From positions 62,001 through 126,000 of the forward strand of contig JALCLH010000001.1 of the NCBI GenBank assembly GCA_022647765.1: a stretch of DNA of 64,000 nt. Direction: 5' to 3'. Positions 52,490 through 61,365 of this stretch are shown here, one piece after another; the stretch's first letter is position 1, and every line of letters begins with the position of its first letter. The position numbers and the translations under genes are program-made. This DNA is from Acidipropionibacterium sp. Lineage in GTDB: Bacteria > Actinomycetota > Actinomycetes > Propionibacteriales > Propionibacteriaceae. The notes beneath the pieces were generated by a model. That model saw only the letters and a program-made list of their open reading frames with translations. It did not search any database and was not told where the DNA came from.

Positions 52490-53062
52490 TCAGTCGGCGA
52501 CGGCGATGGTGACCTGTTTGCGGTCGAGACGCTCGATCTGATCGATGTCCTTGGTCTCGCCGATCTTTGTCAGGTCGTTTGAGAAGGTGTTGCCATTGGC
52601 GTTGTAGAAGAAGCAGATATTCCCCCACGGCATGTATGAGAACAGGTCCCCGACCTCCGGGTTAAGACCCTTTGCGCCGGTGAAATCCCACTTGCCTGTG
52701 GGGCTGGCCACTTTCTCCTTGCCGCCGAAGTCGGAGAACTTCAACGTCATCGGCAGCATCGCCAGGAAGGACCGTGTCGTCGGGCTGTCCTCGTTGATCA
52801 CGGCATCGACCCGGACACCGTCAGCCGTGAAGCTGACAACCGTTCCCACGATGCTGTCCTGGGCTCCCGCGGACTGGGGGCTCTGACTGCTTGGGCTTGT
52901 CGCAGGTTGCGGGCTCTGGGTCTGTGTCTGCGAGGTCGACGTTGAGGTCGGCCCGGAAGGCGCGGAGGCTTCCGGAGCGGTCGAGCACCCGCTCAGCACG
53001 AGAGCCATGGTCACGGCGCCGATCAACGGCAGGGCCTTCCGCAGGGGGTGTCTTTGTGTCAC
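52490..53062 (-). CDS. Cyclophilin-like-fold lipoprotein
   Basis: 190 residues. Lipoprotein signal MALVLSGC with lipobox Cys26, then a Ser/Thr/Gln/Pro-rich linker to about residue 70. The folded part matches the small cyclophilin-like family (DUF369/TM1367 type): SFLAMLPMTLKFSDFGGKEK, GLNPEVGDLFSYMPWGNICF, FSNDLTKIGETKD. These are not peptidyl-prolyl isomerases with proven activity. GTG start at 53062 with GGAGGAC 4-5 nt upstream. First gene of the envelope operon; divergent from the SDR at 53220. Confidence 0.82.
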   Translation of the reverse strand: MTQRHPLRKALPLIGAVTMALVLSGCSTAPEASAPSGPTSTSTSQTQTQSPQPATSPSSQSPQSAGAQDSIVGTVVSFTADGVRVDAVINEDSPTTRSFLAMLPMTLKFSDFGGKEKVASPTGKWDFTGAKGLNPEVGDLFSYMPWGNICFFYNANGNTFSNDLTKIGETKDIDQIERLDRKQVTIAVAD

Positions 53063-53207
53063 GAAAGTCCTCCATCTGGGGATGCTTCACTTCTCTACCC
53101 TCCGGAGAATAGAACATGGGCGCAAATGGATCAGATTTGCTGCGAATGGGGGACCCCGGGATGAGAGGGGTATTGGCAGGGACTCCCACACGCCGGCAAG
53201 GCCGGAT

Positions 53208-53213
53208 TATCAT
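53208..53213 (+). promoter_or_regulatory. -10 element of the SDR at 53220 (leaderless)
   Basis: TATCAT followed by six bases and the ATG at 53220, in the gap shared with the divergent lipoprotein operon. Confidence 0.45.
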
Positions 53214-53219
53214 CACCGC

Positions 53220-53885
53220 ATGTCTGTCACCGCAATCGTCGGAGCCGGTCCAGGGCTCGGCGCGGCCGTCGCCCGCAGATTCGGAGGCGCTGGTTCGTCC
53301 GTTGCGCTCATCGCCCGGAACCGCCGGAAACTGGAGTCTCTCGAGCAGCAACTCGCTGCGGATGGCATCAGGGCGAAGAGCTACGTTGCCGACGTTCGTG
53401 ACCGCGACGCGCTGGCCGCCGCCCTGGACGACGCGGCTGCCGAACTCGGGCCGATCGATGTGCTGCAATTCAGCCCGGTGCCGGGCAAGGACTTCCTGAA
53501 GCCGATTCTCGACACCACCGTCGACGACCTTCAGGCGGCAACCGAGCAGTCCATCCTCGGAGTCGCCACCGCGATCCGCCAGGTGATACCGGGCATGATC
53601 GAGCGCGGTACCGGCACAGTGCTGCTCATCAACGGCTCCAGTGCCGCTACTCCGAACAGCAATGTCGCGGGCACCTCCACAGCATTCGCGGGTGAGTCAG
53701 CTTATGGCGCAATGGTTCATGTGGCGGTGGCGGAGAAAGGCGTGAACGTCCGGCAGCTCATCATTCCTGGCGCGATCGGTGGCGGCGATCCCCTCTATGA
53801 CCCTGCTGCTCTGGCTGAGCGCATCTGGCAACTGCACCTCGCCCCGCAAGGGCCTTTTCGTGTCACGGTCGAGCGCGACGACTGA
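53220..53885 (+). CDS. SDR-fold oxidoreductase lacking the catalytic Lys
   Basis: 221 residues. NADP loop AIVGAGPGLGAAVARRFGGA and RNRRKLESLEQQLAADGIR are intact, and SILGVATAIRQVIPGMIERG is typical of SDR helices. The active-site Tyr lies in GESAYGAMVHVAVAEKGV, where the position four residues after Tyr is Val instead of Lys. The Ser-bearing strand reads LLINGSSAATPNSNV. It may therefore be inactive or use another residue. The stop overlaps the next SDR start (TGATG). Confidence 0.8.
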   Translation: MSVTAIVGAGPGLGAAVARRFGGAGSSVALIARNRRKLESLEQQLAADGIRAKSYVADVRDRDALAAALDDAAAELGPIDVLQFSPVPGKDFLKPILDTTVDDLQAATEQSILGVATAIRQVIPGMIERGTGTVLLINGSSAATPNSNVAGTSTAFAGESAYGAMVHVAVAEKGVNVRQLIIPGAIGGGDPLYDPAALAERIWQLHLAPQGPFRVTVERDD

Positions 53886-54610
53886 TGGCACGCATCCTGG
53901 TCACCGGCGCCTCCACGGGTCTCGGTCTCCTTACCGCTCAGAGCCTCGTCCGGCAAGGACACGATGTCGTGCTCCATGCGAGGGCGGCCGAGCGAGTCGA
54001 GGACGCACCCCTCCTGCGGCGGGTACTTGGCACGGTCTATGGTGACCTCGCCGATCTCGACGCCGTGCGCCGGATCGCGGAGGAGGCGCACCGCTTCGCA
54101 CCGTTCGATGCTGTCATCCACAATGCCGGTGTGAGCGACGGCCCTGACCTTGTCGCCGTCAATGTCATCGCCCCGTACGCTCTCACCGGGCTGATGGAGC
54201 GCCCGTCCCGCATGATCGTTCTCTCCAGTTCCATGCACCGGGGTGGTGCGACGAATCACGTCGCGGAGGGGATCGCTGGACGACGAACAGTCACCTACAG
54301 CGACACCAAGCTCTGGGCGACCGCCGTTCTCATGGGCATCGCCGGTCGCTGGTCAGGCACGCTCGCGCATGCTGTTGATCCAGGTTGGGTGCCCACCCGC
54401 ATGGGCGGGCCATCCGCAAGCGATGACCTCACCGAAGGCCACCGGACCCAGGAATGGCTCGCCGTCACACCGGTGGACGGCATTCATCCGCGAACCGGCG
54501 GTTACTGGCATCACCGCCAACCTCGCCGTCCTCACCCCGCGGCGCTCGACGCCCGATTCCAGGACGAGGTGATCGCGGCGCTCGAGGAGCGCACGGGCAT
54601 CGAGCTATGA
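53885..54610 (+). CDS. Short-chain dehydrogenase/reductase
   Basis: 241 residues. RILVTGASTGLGLLTAQSLV binds NADP; DAVIHNAGVSDGPD, MIVLSSSMHRGG (Ser) and TYSDTKLWA (Tyr, Lys) form a complete active site. A paralogue of the exported SDR at 51453, sharing the DPGWVPTRMG segment (APGWVPTRMG there). Substrate unknown. Coupled to the upstream SDR. Confidence 0.87.
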   Translation: MARILVTGASTGLGLLTAQSLVRQGHDVVLHARAAERVEDAPLLRRVLGTVYGDLADLDAVRRIAEEAHRFAPFDAVIHNAGVSDGPDLVAVNVIAPYALTGLMERPSRMIVLSSSMHRGGATNHVAEGIAGRRTVTYSDTKLWATAVLMGIAGRWSGTLAHAVDPGWVPTRMGGPSASDDLTEGHRTQEWLAVTPVDGIHPRTGGYWHHRQPRRPHPAALDARFQDEVIAALEERTGIEL

Positions 54611-54664
54611 GGAACATGGGTATGGGGGCACTCAGAGAGACTCCCTCATGGAGGCGACCGCTCG

Positions 54665-54670
54665 TAGCGT
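54665..54670 (+). promoter_or_regulatory. -10 element of the aldo/keto reductase at 54678 (leaderless)
   Basis: TAGCGT followed by 7 nt and the ATG at 54678. Confidence 0.45.
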
Positions 54671-54677
54671 CGAGCGT

Positions 54678-55676
54678 ATGAGTGAGAAGACGATGGAGTA
54701 CAGCCATCTTGGTCGCTCCGGATTGCTGGTCAGCGCAGTCGGGCTCGGCTGCATGAATTTCGGTGATGCCACCGATGAGTCCGAGGCATTCGGGATCATG
54801 GATCGAGCCGTGGAACTCGGCGTGAACTTCTTCGACACCGCCGACGTCTACGGCGGTCCGCAGAAGCCCGACATGGAGAAGGGCTACGGAATCTCCGAGG
54901 AGATCGTCGGGAACTGGTTGCAGAAATCGGGCCACCGCGATGACATCGTGCTCGCCACCAAGCTGTATCAGCCGATGGGGTTCGGTCCCAACGACCGCCA
55001 TCTGTCGGCGTACCACATCCGGCGGGCTGTCGAGGCGAGTCTGCGTCGTTTGCAGACCGACCACATCGACGTCTACCAGATGCACCACATCGACCGCGCC
55101 ACGCCGTTCGAGGAGATCTGGCAGGCGATGGAGCAGCTGGTCGCTGCGGGCAAGATCACCTACGTCGGCTCGTCCAACTTCGCCGGCTGGGACATCGCCA
55201 CCGCGCAACTGACCGCCCAGTACCGGGGCTTCTTCGGACTCGTCTCCGAGCAGAGCCTGTACAACCTCTCGAACCGGGCCATCGAACAGGAACTCATCCC
55301 GGCGCTGGAGCACTTCGGCATCGGTCTGATCCCGTGGAGTCCCCTGGGTGGAGGCGTGCTGGCCGGCAGACCTGGCGACGGCGAGGGCGTGCGCCGGACT
55401 GAGCAGAAGCAGCGAGCACAGTATGAGGCACTGGCAGACCAGCTCGACGCCTACTATGCGCTGTGCGCCAGGATTGGGAACAGTCCCGCAGAGGTGGCCC
55501 AGGCCTGGCTGCTGCACCAGCCTGTCGTGTCGACGCTGATCGCGGGCTCGCGGACCACGGCACAGCTGGAGGCCGCTGTCGACGCCTTGGACGTGACGCT
55601 CGACGCCGACACGCTCGTCGAGCTGGATCGTATCTGGCCGGGGCCGGGCGTTGCACCCGTGTCCTACGCCTGGTGA
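54678..55676 (+). CDS. Aldo/keto reductase
   Basis: 332-residue TIM-barrel reductase. Catalytic tetrad: Asp and Tyr in FFDTADVYGG, Lys in IVLATKLYQP, His in YQMHHIDRAT. The cofactor site is at the end: STLIAGSRTTAQLEAAVDAL. The nearest types are aryl-alcohol dehydrogenase or YghZ-like enzymes. In-frame GTG and ATG codons lie upstream at 54648, but the ATG at 54678 follows a good -10. First of two consecutive AKR genes on the plus strand. Confidence 0.9.
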   Translation: MSEKTMEYSHLGRSGLLVSAVGLGCMNFGDATDESEAFGIMDRAVELGVNFFDTADVYGGPQKPDMEKGYGISEEIVGNWLQKSGHRDDIVLATKLYQPMGFGPNDRHLSAYHIRRAVEASLRRLQTDHIDVYQMHHIDRATPFEEIWQAMEQLVAAGKITYVGSSNFAGWDIATAQLTAQYRGFFGLVSEQSLYNLSNRAIEQELIPALEHFGIGLIPWSPLGGGVLAGRPGDGEGVRRTEQKQRAQYEALADQLDAYYALCARIGNSPAEVAQAWLLHQPVVSTLIAGSRTTAQLEAAVDALDVTLDADTLVELDRIWPGPGVAPVSYAW

Positions 55677-55734
55677 ACCCGACGCGGCTCGACCGGCGAA
55701 GACGAGCACTTCCTGACCACGATGGAAGGACATC

Positions 55735-56685
55735 ATGAGAACCGTTCCCCTTGGGACCACCGATATTCAGGCGCCGAACGTCGTCGCCGGCATGATGCGG
55801 ATCGCTGGTGACAGTGACGAGCAGATCCGTGCGCTGTACACCGCGGCTCGCGAGGCTGGCATCGACTATTTCGACAATGCCGACCTGTACGGGTTCGATC
55901 ACCCCGGCGGCGGCCCGCACCTGTGCGAGCGCCGCTTCGCAGAGGCTCTGCGGCTCAGCCCGTCGGAGCGCGACCAGATCGTGCTGCAGACCAAGACGAG
56001 CATCGTCGACAAGCCGTGGTACTACGACCAGTCGTATGAGCACATCGTCTCGTCCGTGGAGGAATCGTTGAGAGCGCTCGGCACCGACTACATCGATGTG
56101 CTGCTGCTGCACCGGCCGGATGCGCTGGTCGAGCCCGAGGAAGTCGCCCGGGCGTTCGATCATCTTGAGCAGACCGGCAAGGTGCGCGCGTTCGGGGTGT
56201 CCAACCACACACCCCGCCAGATCGACCTGTTGCGCACCGCAGTGACCCAGCCGATCGTCGCCAACCAGGTGCAGCTGTCGATCACGCACTCGACGATCAT
56301 CGCCCAGGGTCTGTCGTCGAACATGGCCGGGCAGGAGGACTCGATCACCCGTGATGGTGGCGGAGTCGTCGACTACGCGCGGATCAACAGGATCACCTTG
56401 CAGGCGTGGTCGCCGTTCCAGAAGGGTTTCCAGGACGGCGTATTCCTCGGATCGCCCGATTACCCAGAGTTGAACGCCATGCTGGAAAGCCTCGCGGAGA
56501 AGTACGGCGTGACACCATCGGCGATCGCGGTCGCCTGGATCACCCGGCATCCGGCCAGTATCCAGGTTGTGCTCGGCACCACCACCCCGCAGCGGGTCAC
56601 TGATGCTGCCGCGGGCTCCGACATCCCGCTATCGCGAGCGGAATGGTATGGGCTCGTCCAAGCCGCCGGCCACAACGTCCCCTGA
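55735..56685 (+). CDS. Aldo/keto reductase, YdhF type
   Basis: 316 residues. Active site: Asp/Tyr in YFDNADLYGFD, Lys in VLQTKTSIVD, His in VLLLHRPDAL. Cofactor segment VVLGTTTPQRVTDAAAGSDI. A GAAGGACATC Shine-Dalgarno precedes the ATG at 55735. The sequence after the stop at 56685 is the tail of another AKR, see next entry. Confidence 0.9.
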   Translation: MRTVPLGTTDIQAPNVVAGMMRIAGDSDEQIRALYTAAREAGIDYFDNADLYGFDHPGGGPHLCERRFAEALRLSPSERDQIVLQTKTSIVDKPWYYDQSYEHIVSSVEESLRALGTDYIDVLLLHRPDALVEPEEVARAFDHLEQTGKVRAFGVSNHTPRQIDLLRTAVTQPIVANQVQLSITHSTIIAQGLSSNMAGQEDSITRDGGGVVDYARINRITLQAWSPFQKGFQDGVFLGSPDYPELNAMLESLAEKYGVTPSAIAVAWITRHPASIQVVLGTTTPQRVTDAAAGSDIPLSRAEWYGLVQAAGHNVP

Positions 56686-56900
56686 ACGAGCAGTACGGGG
56701 TCAGCGTCCCGCAGCTGTGCATCCGGTACACCCTGCAGCTGGGAGCCGTGTCCCTGCCGAAGACGGAGAACCCGGACCACATGCGTTCCAACGCGGAGGT
56801 CGGCTTCGAGATCGCTCCAGCGGACATGGATGCGCTGCGCGATCTGGTGGAGCGAGACTACAGCGTCTCCAGCGTCTTCGCCGCATTCAGCGGCAGCTGA
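56686..56900 (+). pseudogene. C-terminal remnant of a third aldo/keto reductase
   Basis: Directly after the upstream AKR stop the sequence reads NEQYGVSVPQLCIRYTLQLG, then AVSLPKTENPDHMRSNAEVG and ends near SVSSVFAAFSGS at 56900. This is the last 70 residues of a 2,5-diketogluconate-reductase-type AKR, with the cofactor motif LPKTENPDHMRSN. It lacks the front of the gene and a start codon, and belongs to a different subfamily from the two intact AKRs, so it marks a deletion or insertion scar. Confidence 0.8.
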
Positions 56901-56979
56901 GGCGCAGGACGGGCCGCGGCCCCACACGCCCACATGACGTGTGGGGCCGCGAGTGGTCGCTCCACCACCGGACCCCCGG

Positions 56980-57318
56980 TCAGCGCACGCGGGTCCAGCT
57001 GCCGTGCAACTGGACGAACTCGCCGCCGATGACGGAGGAGGCCATGCAAGCCCCTCTGTCGTAGTCCTCGATGTGGGTGACGTGGTCGCCGGCAGCGGGT
57101 TCGGTCCACCGCACCACGTACAGACCGTCGCGCACCTTCGTGGCGGTGTAGTCCATGGTCTCGTGGCGTCCCTTGATCGCGCCGCCAGTGACGACGAAGC
57201 TCACCCGAGCCTCGGTCTCGAAGGTGATCTCAACAGTGAAGTGCCCGAGCGGGGTGTCGGGGCCGAGATCGGCGAGCCAGGTCTGACCGACGCTGGGGAG
57301 TACTGCGTTGGTGTCCAT
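56980..57318 (-). CDS. MoaF-like lipocalin-fold protein
   Basis: 112 residues: PSVGQTWLADLGPDTPLGHF, ETMDYTATKVRDGLYVVRWT, TVTHIEDYDRG and a final strand. The mostly beta composition and TMDYTATKVRDG pattern match MoaF-related small proteins of unknown function. ATG at 57318 with GGGAACC upstream; a longer in-frame start at 57387 lies inside the neighbour. Twenty bp downstream of the F420/NADP-reductase gene on the same strand, so probably one operon. Confidence 0.72.
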   Translation of the reverse strand: MDTNAVLPSVGQTWLADLGPDTPLGHFTVEITFETEARVSFVVTGGAIKGRHETMDYTATKVRDGLYVVRWTEPAAGDHVTHIEDYDRGACMASSVIGGEFVQLHGSWTRVR

Positions 57319-57337
57319 GAGGTTCCCTTCGATGCCG

Positions 57338-58036
57338 TCAGTCGGCGCGGATGATGTTGATGTTGAGCTCGAAAGTGCCGAGAGCATTCACGAGGGTGAA
57401 GTACATGCGGGAGTACATCTCTGCGGCGCGGGCTGCAGTGATGTCGCCGAGGTCGATGATCGACTCGCCCGGCCAACCGAAACTCTCCAGCAGGGCACGC
57501 ACGGTCTGTTTCGCTTCGTCATCATTGCCGGCGACGAAGAGATTGTGTTCGCCCGGGATCCGGGAAGGCTCGACCATGACCTGGCAGAACACACTGGTCA
57601 GGGACTTCACAACCTTGGCGTCCGGGTAGGCGCGCTGGATCTGCTCGCCGAGGCTGTCGGTGTTGGCGACGGTCAGTGTCGGAGGGAACCCGGTGGAGAA
57701 GTCCAAGGGCAGCGCCAGGTCGAGGAGGACCTTGCCAGCGAGGTTGCTCGCTCCCACCAGGGCGAGGGCCTGGAGCGAAGAGGCTCCGCCGGTGGCATTG
57801 AGGACGAGCTCGGCATGCGCACCGGCCTCCGGGAAGGCCAGCAGCCGGATGCCCGGATGCTCCTCCTGCCACTGTGAGTAGGGCGACGTGTCGACGTCGC
57901 CGGTCTTGGTCCATTCGGTGCGCGCCAGCGTCGCCGCAGGATCGCGGGTGCCGACGGCGACGTCGTGGCCCAGGTTGTCGAGCTTGGCGGCAAGGAGGCG
58001 GCCGACGAGGCCGGTTCCGAGTACGGTGATTCTCAC
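57338..58036 (-). CDS. NADP/F420-type reductase (NAD(P)-binding, COG2085)
   Basis: 232 residues. Rossmann motif at the start RITVLGTGLVGRLLAAKLDN, then HDVAVGTRDPAAT, VLDLALPLDFSTGFPPTL and VKSLTSVFCQVMVEPSRIPG. Family members reduce NADP with F420H2 or act as general NADP-binding reductases; which applies here is not decidable. GTG start at 58036. Same-strand operon with DUF2255 and MoaF-like genes. Confidence 0.85.
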   Translation of the reverse strand: MRITVLGTGLVGRLLAAKLDNLGHDVAVGTRDPAATLARTEWTKTGDVDTSPYSQWQEEHPGIRLLAFPEAGAHAELVLNATGGASSLQALALVGASNLAGKVLLDLALPLDFSTGFPPTLTVANTDSLGEQIQRAYPDAKVVKSLTSVFCQVMVEPSRIPGEHNLFVAGNDDEAKQTVRALLESFGWPGESIIDLGDITAARAAEMYSRMYFTLVNALGTFELNINIIRAD

Positions 58037-58067
58037 GCGAGGCTTCTTTCTCTGATGTGTAGCCGAA

Positions 58068-58451
58068 TCAGGCGGCGGTGTGCGGGGTGATCTCGACAGT
58101 CGCGGCGCGCGGACCGGCCGCGACCATCGGCGGCAGGTACGGGCTGCCGGCGTACTTCGCGTTGTATGCCGCATCGATGCGGTCGTTCAGTTCCGCGTCT
58201 TCGACCGGTTCGAACGCGACCTCGTGCTCCTTCCCGGCCGCGGTGATTCTTCCCGCTCGCTGGGCGATCGCGGAGCGGTACCAGCGACCCTGCACGCCGC
58301 TCCAGGCGCGTACGAAGAGTCGCCCGTCGACGACAACCGACCAGATCCAGGTCAGTGTGCCGGTGGTCTTGCCGTCGGCGTGGTATGGAGCGATGTGGAG
58401 GTCGTCGGTGGATGCGATCTTCTCAATGGTGTCAGCAGGCCATGCGGCCAT
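58068..58451 (-). CDS. DUF2255 family protein
   Basis: 127 residues: WPADTIEKIASTDDLHIAPY, TLTWIWSVVVDGRLFVRAWS, GVQGRWYRSAIAQRAGRITA, DAAYNAKYAGSPYLPPM. The W-I-W-x-V-V and YNAKY patterns are those of DUF2255, a pyridoxamine-oxidase-like small protein family, cofactor unproven. Starts the three-gene minus-strand operon with the F420/NADP-type reductase and MoaF-like genes. Confidence 0.82.
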   Translation of the reverse strand: MAAWPADTIEKIASTDDLHIAPYHADGKTTGTLTWIWSVVVDGRLFVRAWSGVQGRWYRSAIAQRAGRITAAGKEHEVAFEPVEDAELNDRIDAAYNAKYAGSPYLPPMVAAGPRAATVEITPHTAA

Positions 58452-58647
58452 GGGGCTTCCTTTCGTGAAGGCCGAGTCCGTGCCCGTGCTCTGGCGCAGC
58501 GGTCACTCCTCATGGTGTTGGTGTTCAGCTCACGTACCTATCAATCGTCGGCTCCAAAGTACGGTGCTGCCAGACCCTCTCAGGGCCTCCCTGCATGTCA
58601 GCGCTCAGTCGTGCGATGATGCACGGTGACAGAGCACGAGATCCGGC

Positions 58648-60474
58648 TCAGGCCTCCTCGACCAGCTCGCCGGTCTCCAGCCAGGCATTCTCCAGCTCCG
58701 CCAGGTGCGACTCCAGCTCGCCGGCCTGGGCCTGCAGATCGGTGAGGGCCTGGAAGTCGGTCGCCACCTCGGCCATCTGCTGGTGGATCTGGTCCAGCGA
58801 GTCCTGGGCCTTCGCCATCTGGCCCTCCAGCCGGGCCATGTCCTTGCGCGCCCGGCGCAGCTGCGCCGAGGACAGCCCGCTGCCCGGCGTCTCCGCCGCG
58901 CTGCCGGCCTTCTGGGACCCGGCCTTCTGGGACTTCGCCACACCGGCGTCGCGATGGCGGCGGTGCTCCAGGTACTGATCCACCCCGCCGGGCAGCAGCA
59001 CGCACGACCCGTCGCCCATCAGGGCGTAGGTGACGTCGCAGACCCGCTCCAGGAAGTACCGGTCGTGGGAGACCACGATGAGGGTCCCCGCCCAGCCGTC
59101 CAGATAGTCCTCGACCACCCTCAGAGTGTCGATGTCCAGATCATTGGTGGGCTCGTCGAGCAGCAGCACATTGGGCTCCTCGATGAGCAGCCGCAACAGC
59201 TGGAGACGCCGTCGCTCCCCGCCGGACAGCTCGCCGACCCGGGTCACCAGGCGCTGCCCGGTGAAGCCGAAATCCTCCAGCAGGTTGGTGGCGCTGGTCT
59301 CCTCGCCGGTCGCCAGCTTCGTCTCCTGGCGCAGCCTCTGCACCGACTCCAGGACCCGCTCCTTGCCGGCCTCGGTGCCCGGGTCCAGTTCGTGGACCTC
59401 CTGGGTGAGGTGGCCGATGCGCAGCGTCTTGCCCTGCTTCACCCTTCCGGAGGTGGGGGAGATGCGTTGGTCCAGCAGGTTGAGCAGGGTCGACTTCCCG
59501 GCCCCGTTGACGCCGACCAGCCCGATCCGCTCGCCGGGGCCGATGGACCAGGTGAGGCGGTTCAGCAGGGTGCGCCCGTCGGGCAGGGTGAGGGTGACGT
59601 CGGTGAGGTCGAAGACGTCCTTGCCGAGCCGGGTGGCCGAGAACCGGGCCAGCTCCAGCTTGTCGCGCGGGTCGGGAACGTCCTCGATGAGGGCGTTGGC
59701 GGCCTCGATGCGGAACTTCGGCTTGGAGCTGCGGGCCGGGGCGCCTCGCCGCAGCCAGGCCAGCTCCTTGCGGACCAGGTTCTGACGCCGCGCCTCGTTG
59801 GCCGCGGCCTGCCGCGCCCGCTCGGCGCGGGCCAGGGTGTAGGCGGCGTATCCGCCGTCGTAGGCGTCGACGGTGGCGTCGTGGACCTCCCAGATGTGGT
59901 TGCACACCTCGTCGAGGAACCAGCGGTCGTGGGAGACGATGAGCATCGCGATGCCGTGAGCCTGCAACCCGCGCAGATGCTCGGCCAGCCAGGCGACCGC
60001 CTCGACGTCGAGATGGTTGGTGGGCTCGTCGAGCACCAGAAGGTCGTGGCCGCCCAGCATCAGGGCCACCAGCGCCACCCGGCGCCGCTCCCCGCCGGAC
60101 AGCTCGGTCATCTGCGAGTCCAGGTCGATGTCGGCGAGCATCTGCTCGACGATCGGCCGGGCCTGCGGATCGGAGGCCCAGACATGGTCGGGCCGACCGT
60201 CGACGACGACATCGCGGACCGTCTGGCCGGGTTCGGGGATCTCGGCCTGGGCGAGGACGCCGATCGACACCGATCCGGTGCGGGTCACCGTCCCCGAGTC
60301 GGGTTCGACCGAACCGGTGAGAATGCCCAGCAGGGTGGACTTGCCGTCGCCGTTGCGGCCCACCACGCCGATGACATCGCCGCGGGACAGCCCCAGCGAG
60401 AGGTCGTCGAGAAGAATCCGGGTGCCGAAGGTCTTGGAGACGCGCTCGGCGTTGACGAGGTTGGTCGGAGCCAC
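58648..60474 (-). CDS. ABC-F family ATPase (Uup-like)
   Basis: 608 residues, no membrane segments. Two ABC domains: GVVGRNGDGKSTLLGILTGS and GLVGVNGAGKSTLLNLLDQR (Walker A), ELSGGERRRVALVALMLGGH and ELSGGERRRLQLLRLLIEEP (signatures), and LVLDEPTNHLD / LLLDEPTNDLD (Walker B). A linker and a C-terminal coiled coil (ARKDMARLEGQMAKAQDSLD) follow. ABC-F proteins act on ribosomes, some protecting against antibiotics. GTG start at 60474; DUF4191 gene is 6 bp upstream. Confidence 0.92.
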   Translation of the reverse strand: MAPTNLVNAERVSKTFGTRILLDDLSLGLSRGDVIGVVGRNGDGKSTLLGILTGSVEPDSGTVTRTGSVSIGVLAQAEIPEPGQTVRDVVVDGRPDHVWASDPQARPIVEQMLADIDLDSQMTELSGGERRRVALVALMLGGHDLLVLDEPTNHLDVEAVAWLAEHLRGLQAHGIAMLIVSHDRWFLDEVCNHIWEVHDATVDAYDGGYAAYTLARAERARQAAANEARRQNLVRKELAWLRRGAPARSSKPKFRIEAANALIEDVPDPRDKLELARFSATRLGKDVFDLTDVTLTLPDGRTLLNRLTWSIGPGERIGLVGVNGAGKSTLLNLLDQRISPTSGRVKQGKTLRIGHLTQEVHELDPGTEAGKERVLESVQRLRQETKLATGEETSATNLLEDFGFTGQRLVTRVGELSGGERRRLQLLRLLIEEPNVLLLDEPTNDLDIDTLRVVEDYLDGWAGTLIVVSHDRYFLERVCDVTYALMGDGSCVLLPGGVDQYLEHRRHRDAGVAKSQKAGSQKAGSAAETPGSGLSSAQLRRARKDMARLEGQMAKAQDSLDQIHQQMAEVATDFQALTDLQAQAGELESHLAELENAWLETGELVEEA

Positions 60475-60480
60475 CAGCTC

Positions 60481-61248
60481 TCAGCGACCTCGCATGGCGC
60501 TGCGGGCGCCCTTGGCGGAGGTGGGCATCGGGCCCTTGGGCAGCGGCACCCGCGGCCGCATGGCGTCCAGAGCCTTCAACCGGGACGCGGTCTCGGAGAT
60601 CTGGGCGGAGTTGAGGGACTTCGGCAGCTTCTTGATGGTCTTGCCGAGCTGCTCGAGGGGAACCTGATCCTTGCCCTCGCCCATGATGAAGGTGATCACC
60701 GGGACGCCGAAGGCGACCTGCTCGTGGCGGTGCTTCTCGGTGGCCAGCAGCTGGCGGACGCCGTTGCCCGAGCCCTCGGCGACCAGCACCAGCCCGCCCG
60801 GGCCGAGGGCCCGGTGGACGACGTCCTGATGGCGGTTGACGGCGATCACCGGGGTGACCGTCCAGGTCTTCTTGTCGAGCTCGGACAGCGCGACCTCGGC
60901 GGATCCGGGCTGGCCCTTGAAGCGCGCGTACATCCCCTTGCGGGCGCGGCGGCTGAAGATCCACATGGCCCCCGCGGCGCCGGCGAAGATGCCGACGATC
61001 GCGTAGATCCACCACGGCTTGACGAACAGGCCGATCACCAGGAAGACGATGAACGGGACCAGGAAGCCGCCGATCGACCACCACAGGACGGCCGGATCGG
61101 TCTTCCGGGTCATCTTGTAGGTCTCGACGAGCTGCTTCCAGGTGCCCCAGTCCTTGGGGTTGTCGGAGTGCTTGCGACGCTCCTTGGCGGCCTTGGCCTC
61201 GGCCTTCTGCTTGGCGGCAAGCTCCTTGGCGGCCTGGCTCTTCGGCAT
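60481..61248 (-). CDS. DUF4191 membrane protein
   Basis: 255 residues. A Lys/Ala-rich N-terminus, two membrane helices (VLWWSIGGFLVPFIVFLVIG and WWIYAIVGIFAGAAGAMWIF), then a cytoplasmic domain with LGPGGLVLVAEGSGNGVRQL. A conserved actinobacterial neighbour of lipA (mycobacterial Rv2219), function unknown. Co-directional with lipA upstream and the ABC-F gene downstream. Confidence 0.87.
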   Translation of the reverse strand: MPKSQAAKELAAKQKAEAKAAKERRKHSDNPKDWGTWKQLVETYKMTRKTDPAVLWWSIGGFLVPFIVFLVIGLFVKPWWIYAIVGIFAGAAGAMWIFSRRARKGMYARFKGQPGSAEVALSELDKKTWTVTPVIAVNRHQDVVHRALGPGGLVLVAEGSGNGVRQLLATEKHRHEQVAFGVPVITFIMGEGKDQVPLEQLGKTIKKLPKSLNSAQISETASRLKALDAMRPRVPLPKGPMPTSAKGARSAMRGR

Positions 61249-61365
61249 GGACGACTCCCGTGAGGTTCAACGTGCTGGACAGGACCGGGCACGATCACGA
61301 CGAGCGCGCACGATCACAAGCGATCTCCGATTCTACCAGCGTGCGGAGGCCGTCAGCGCCCGGAT

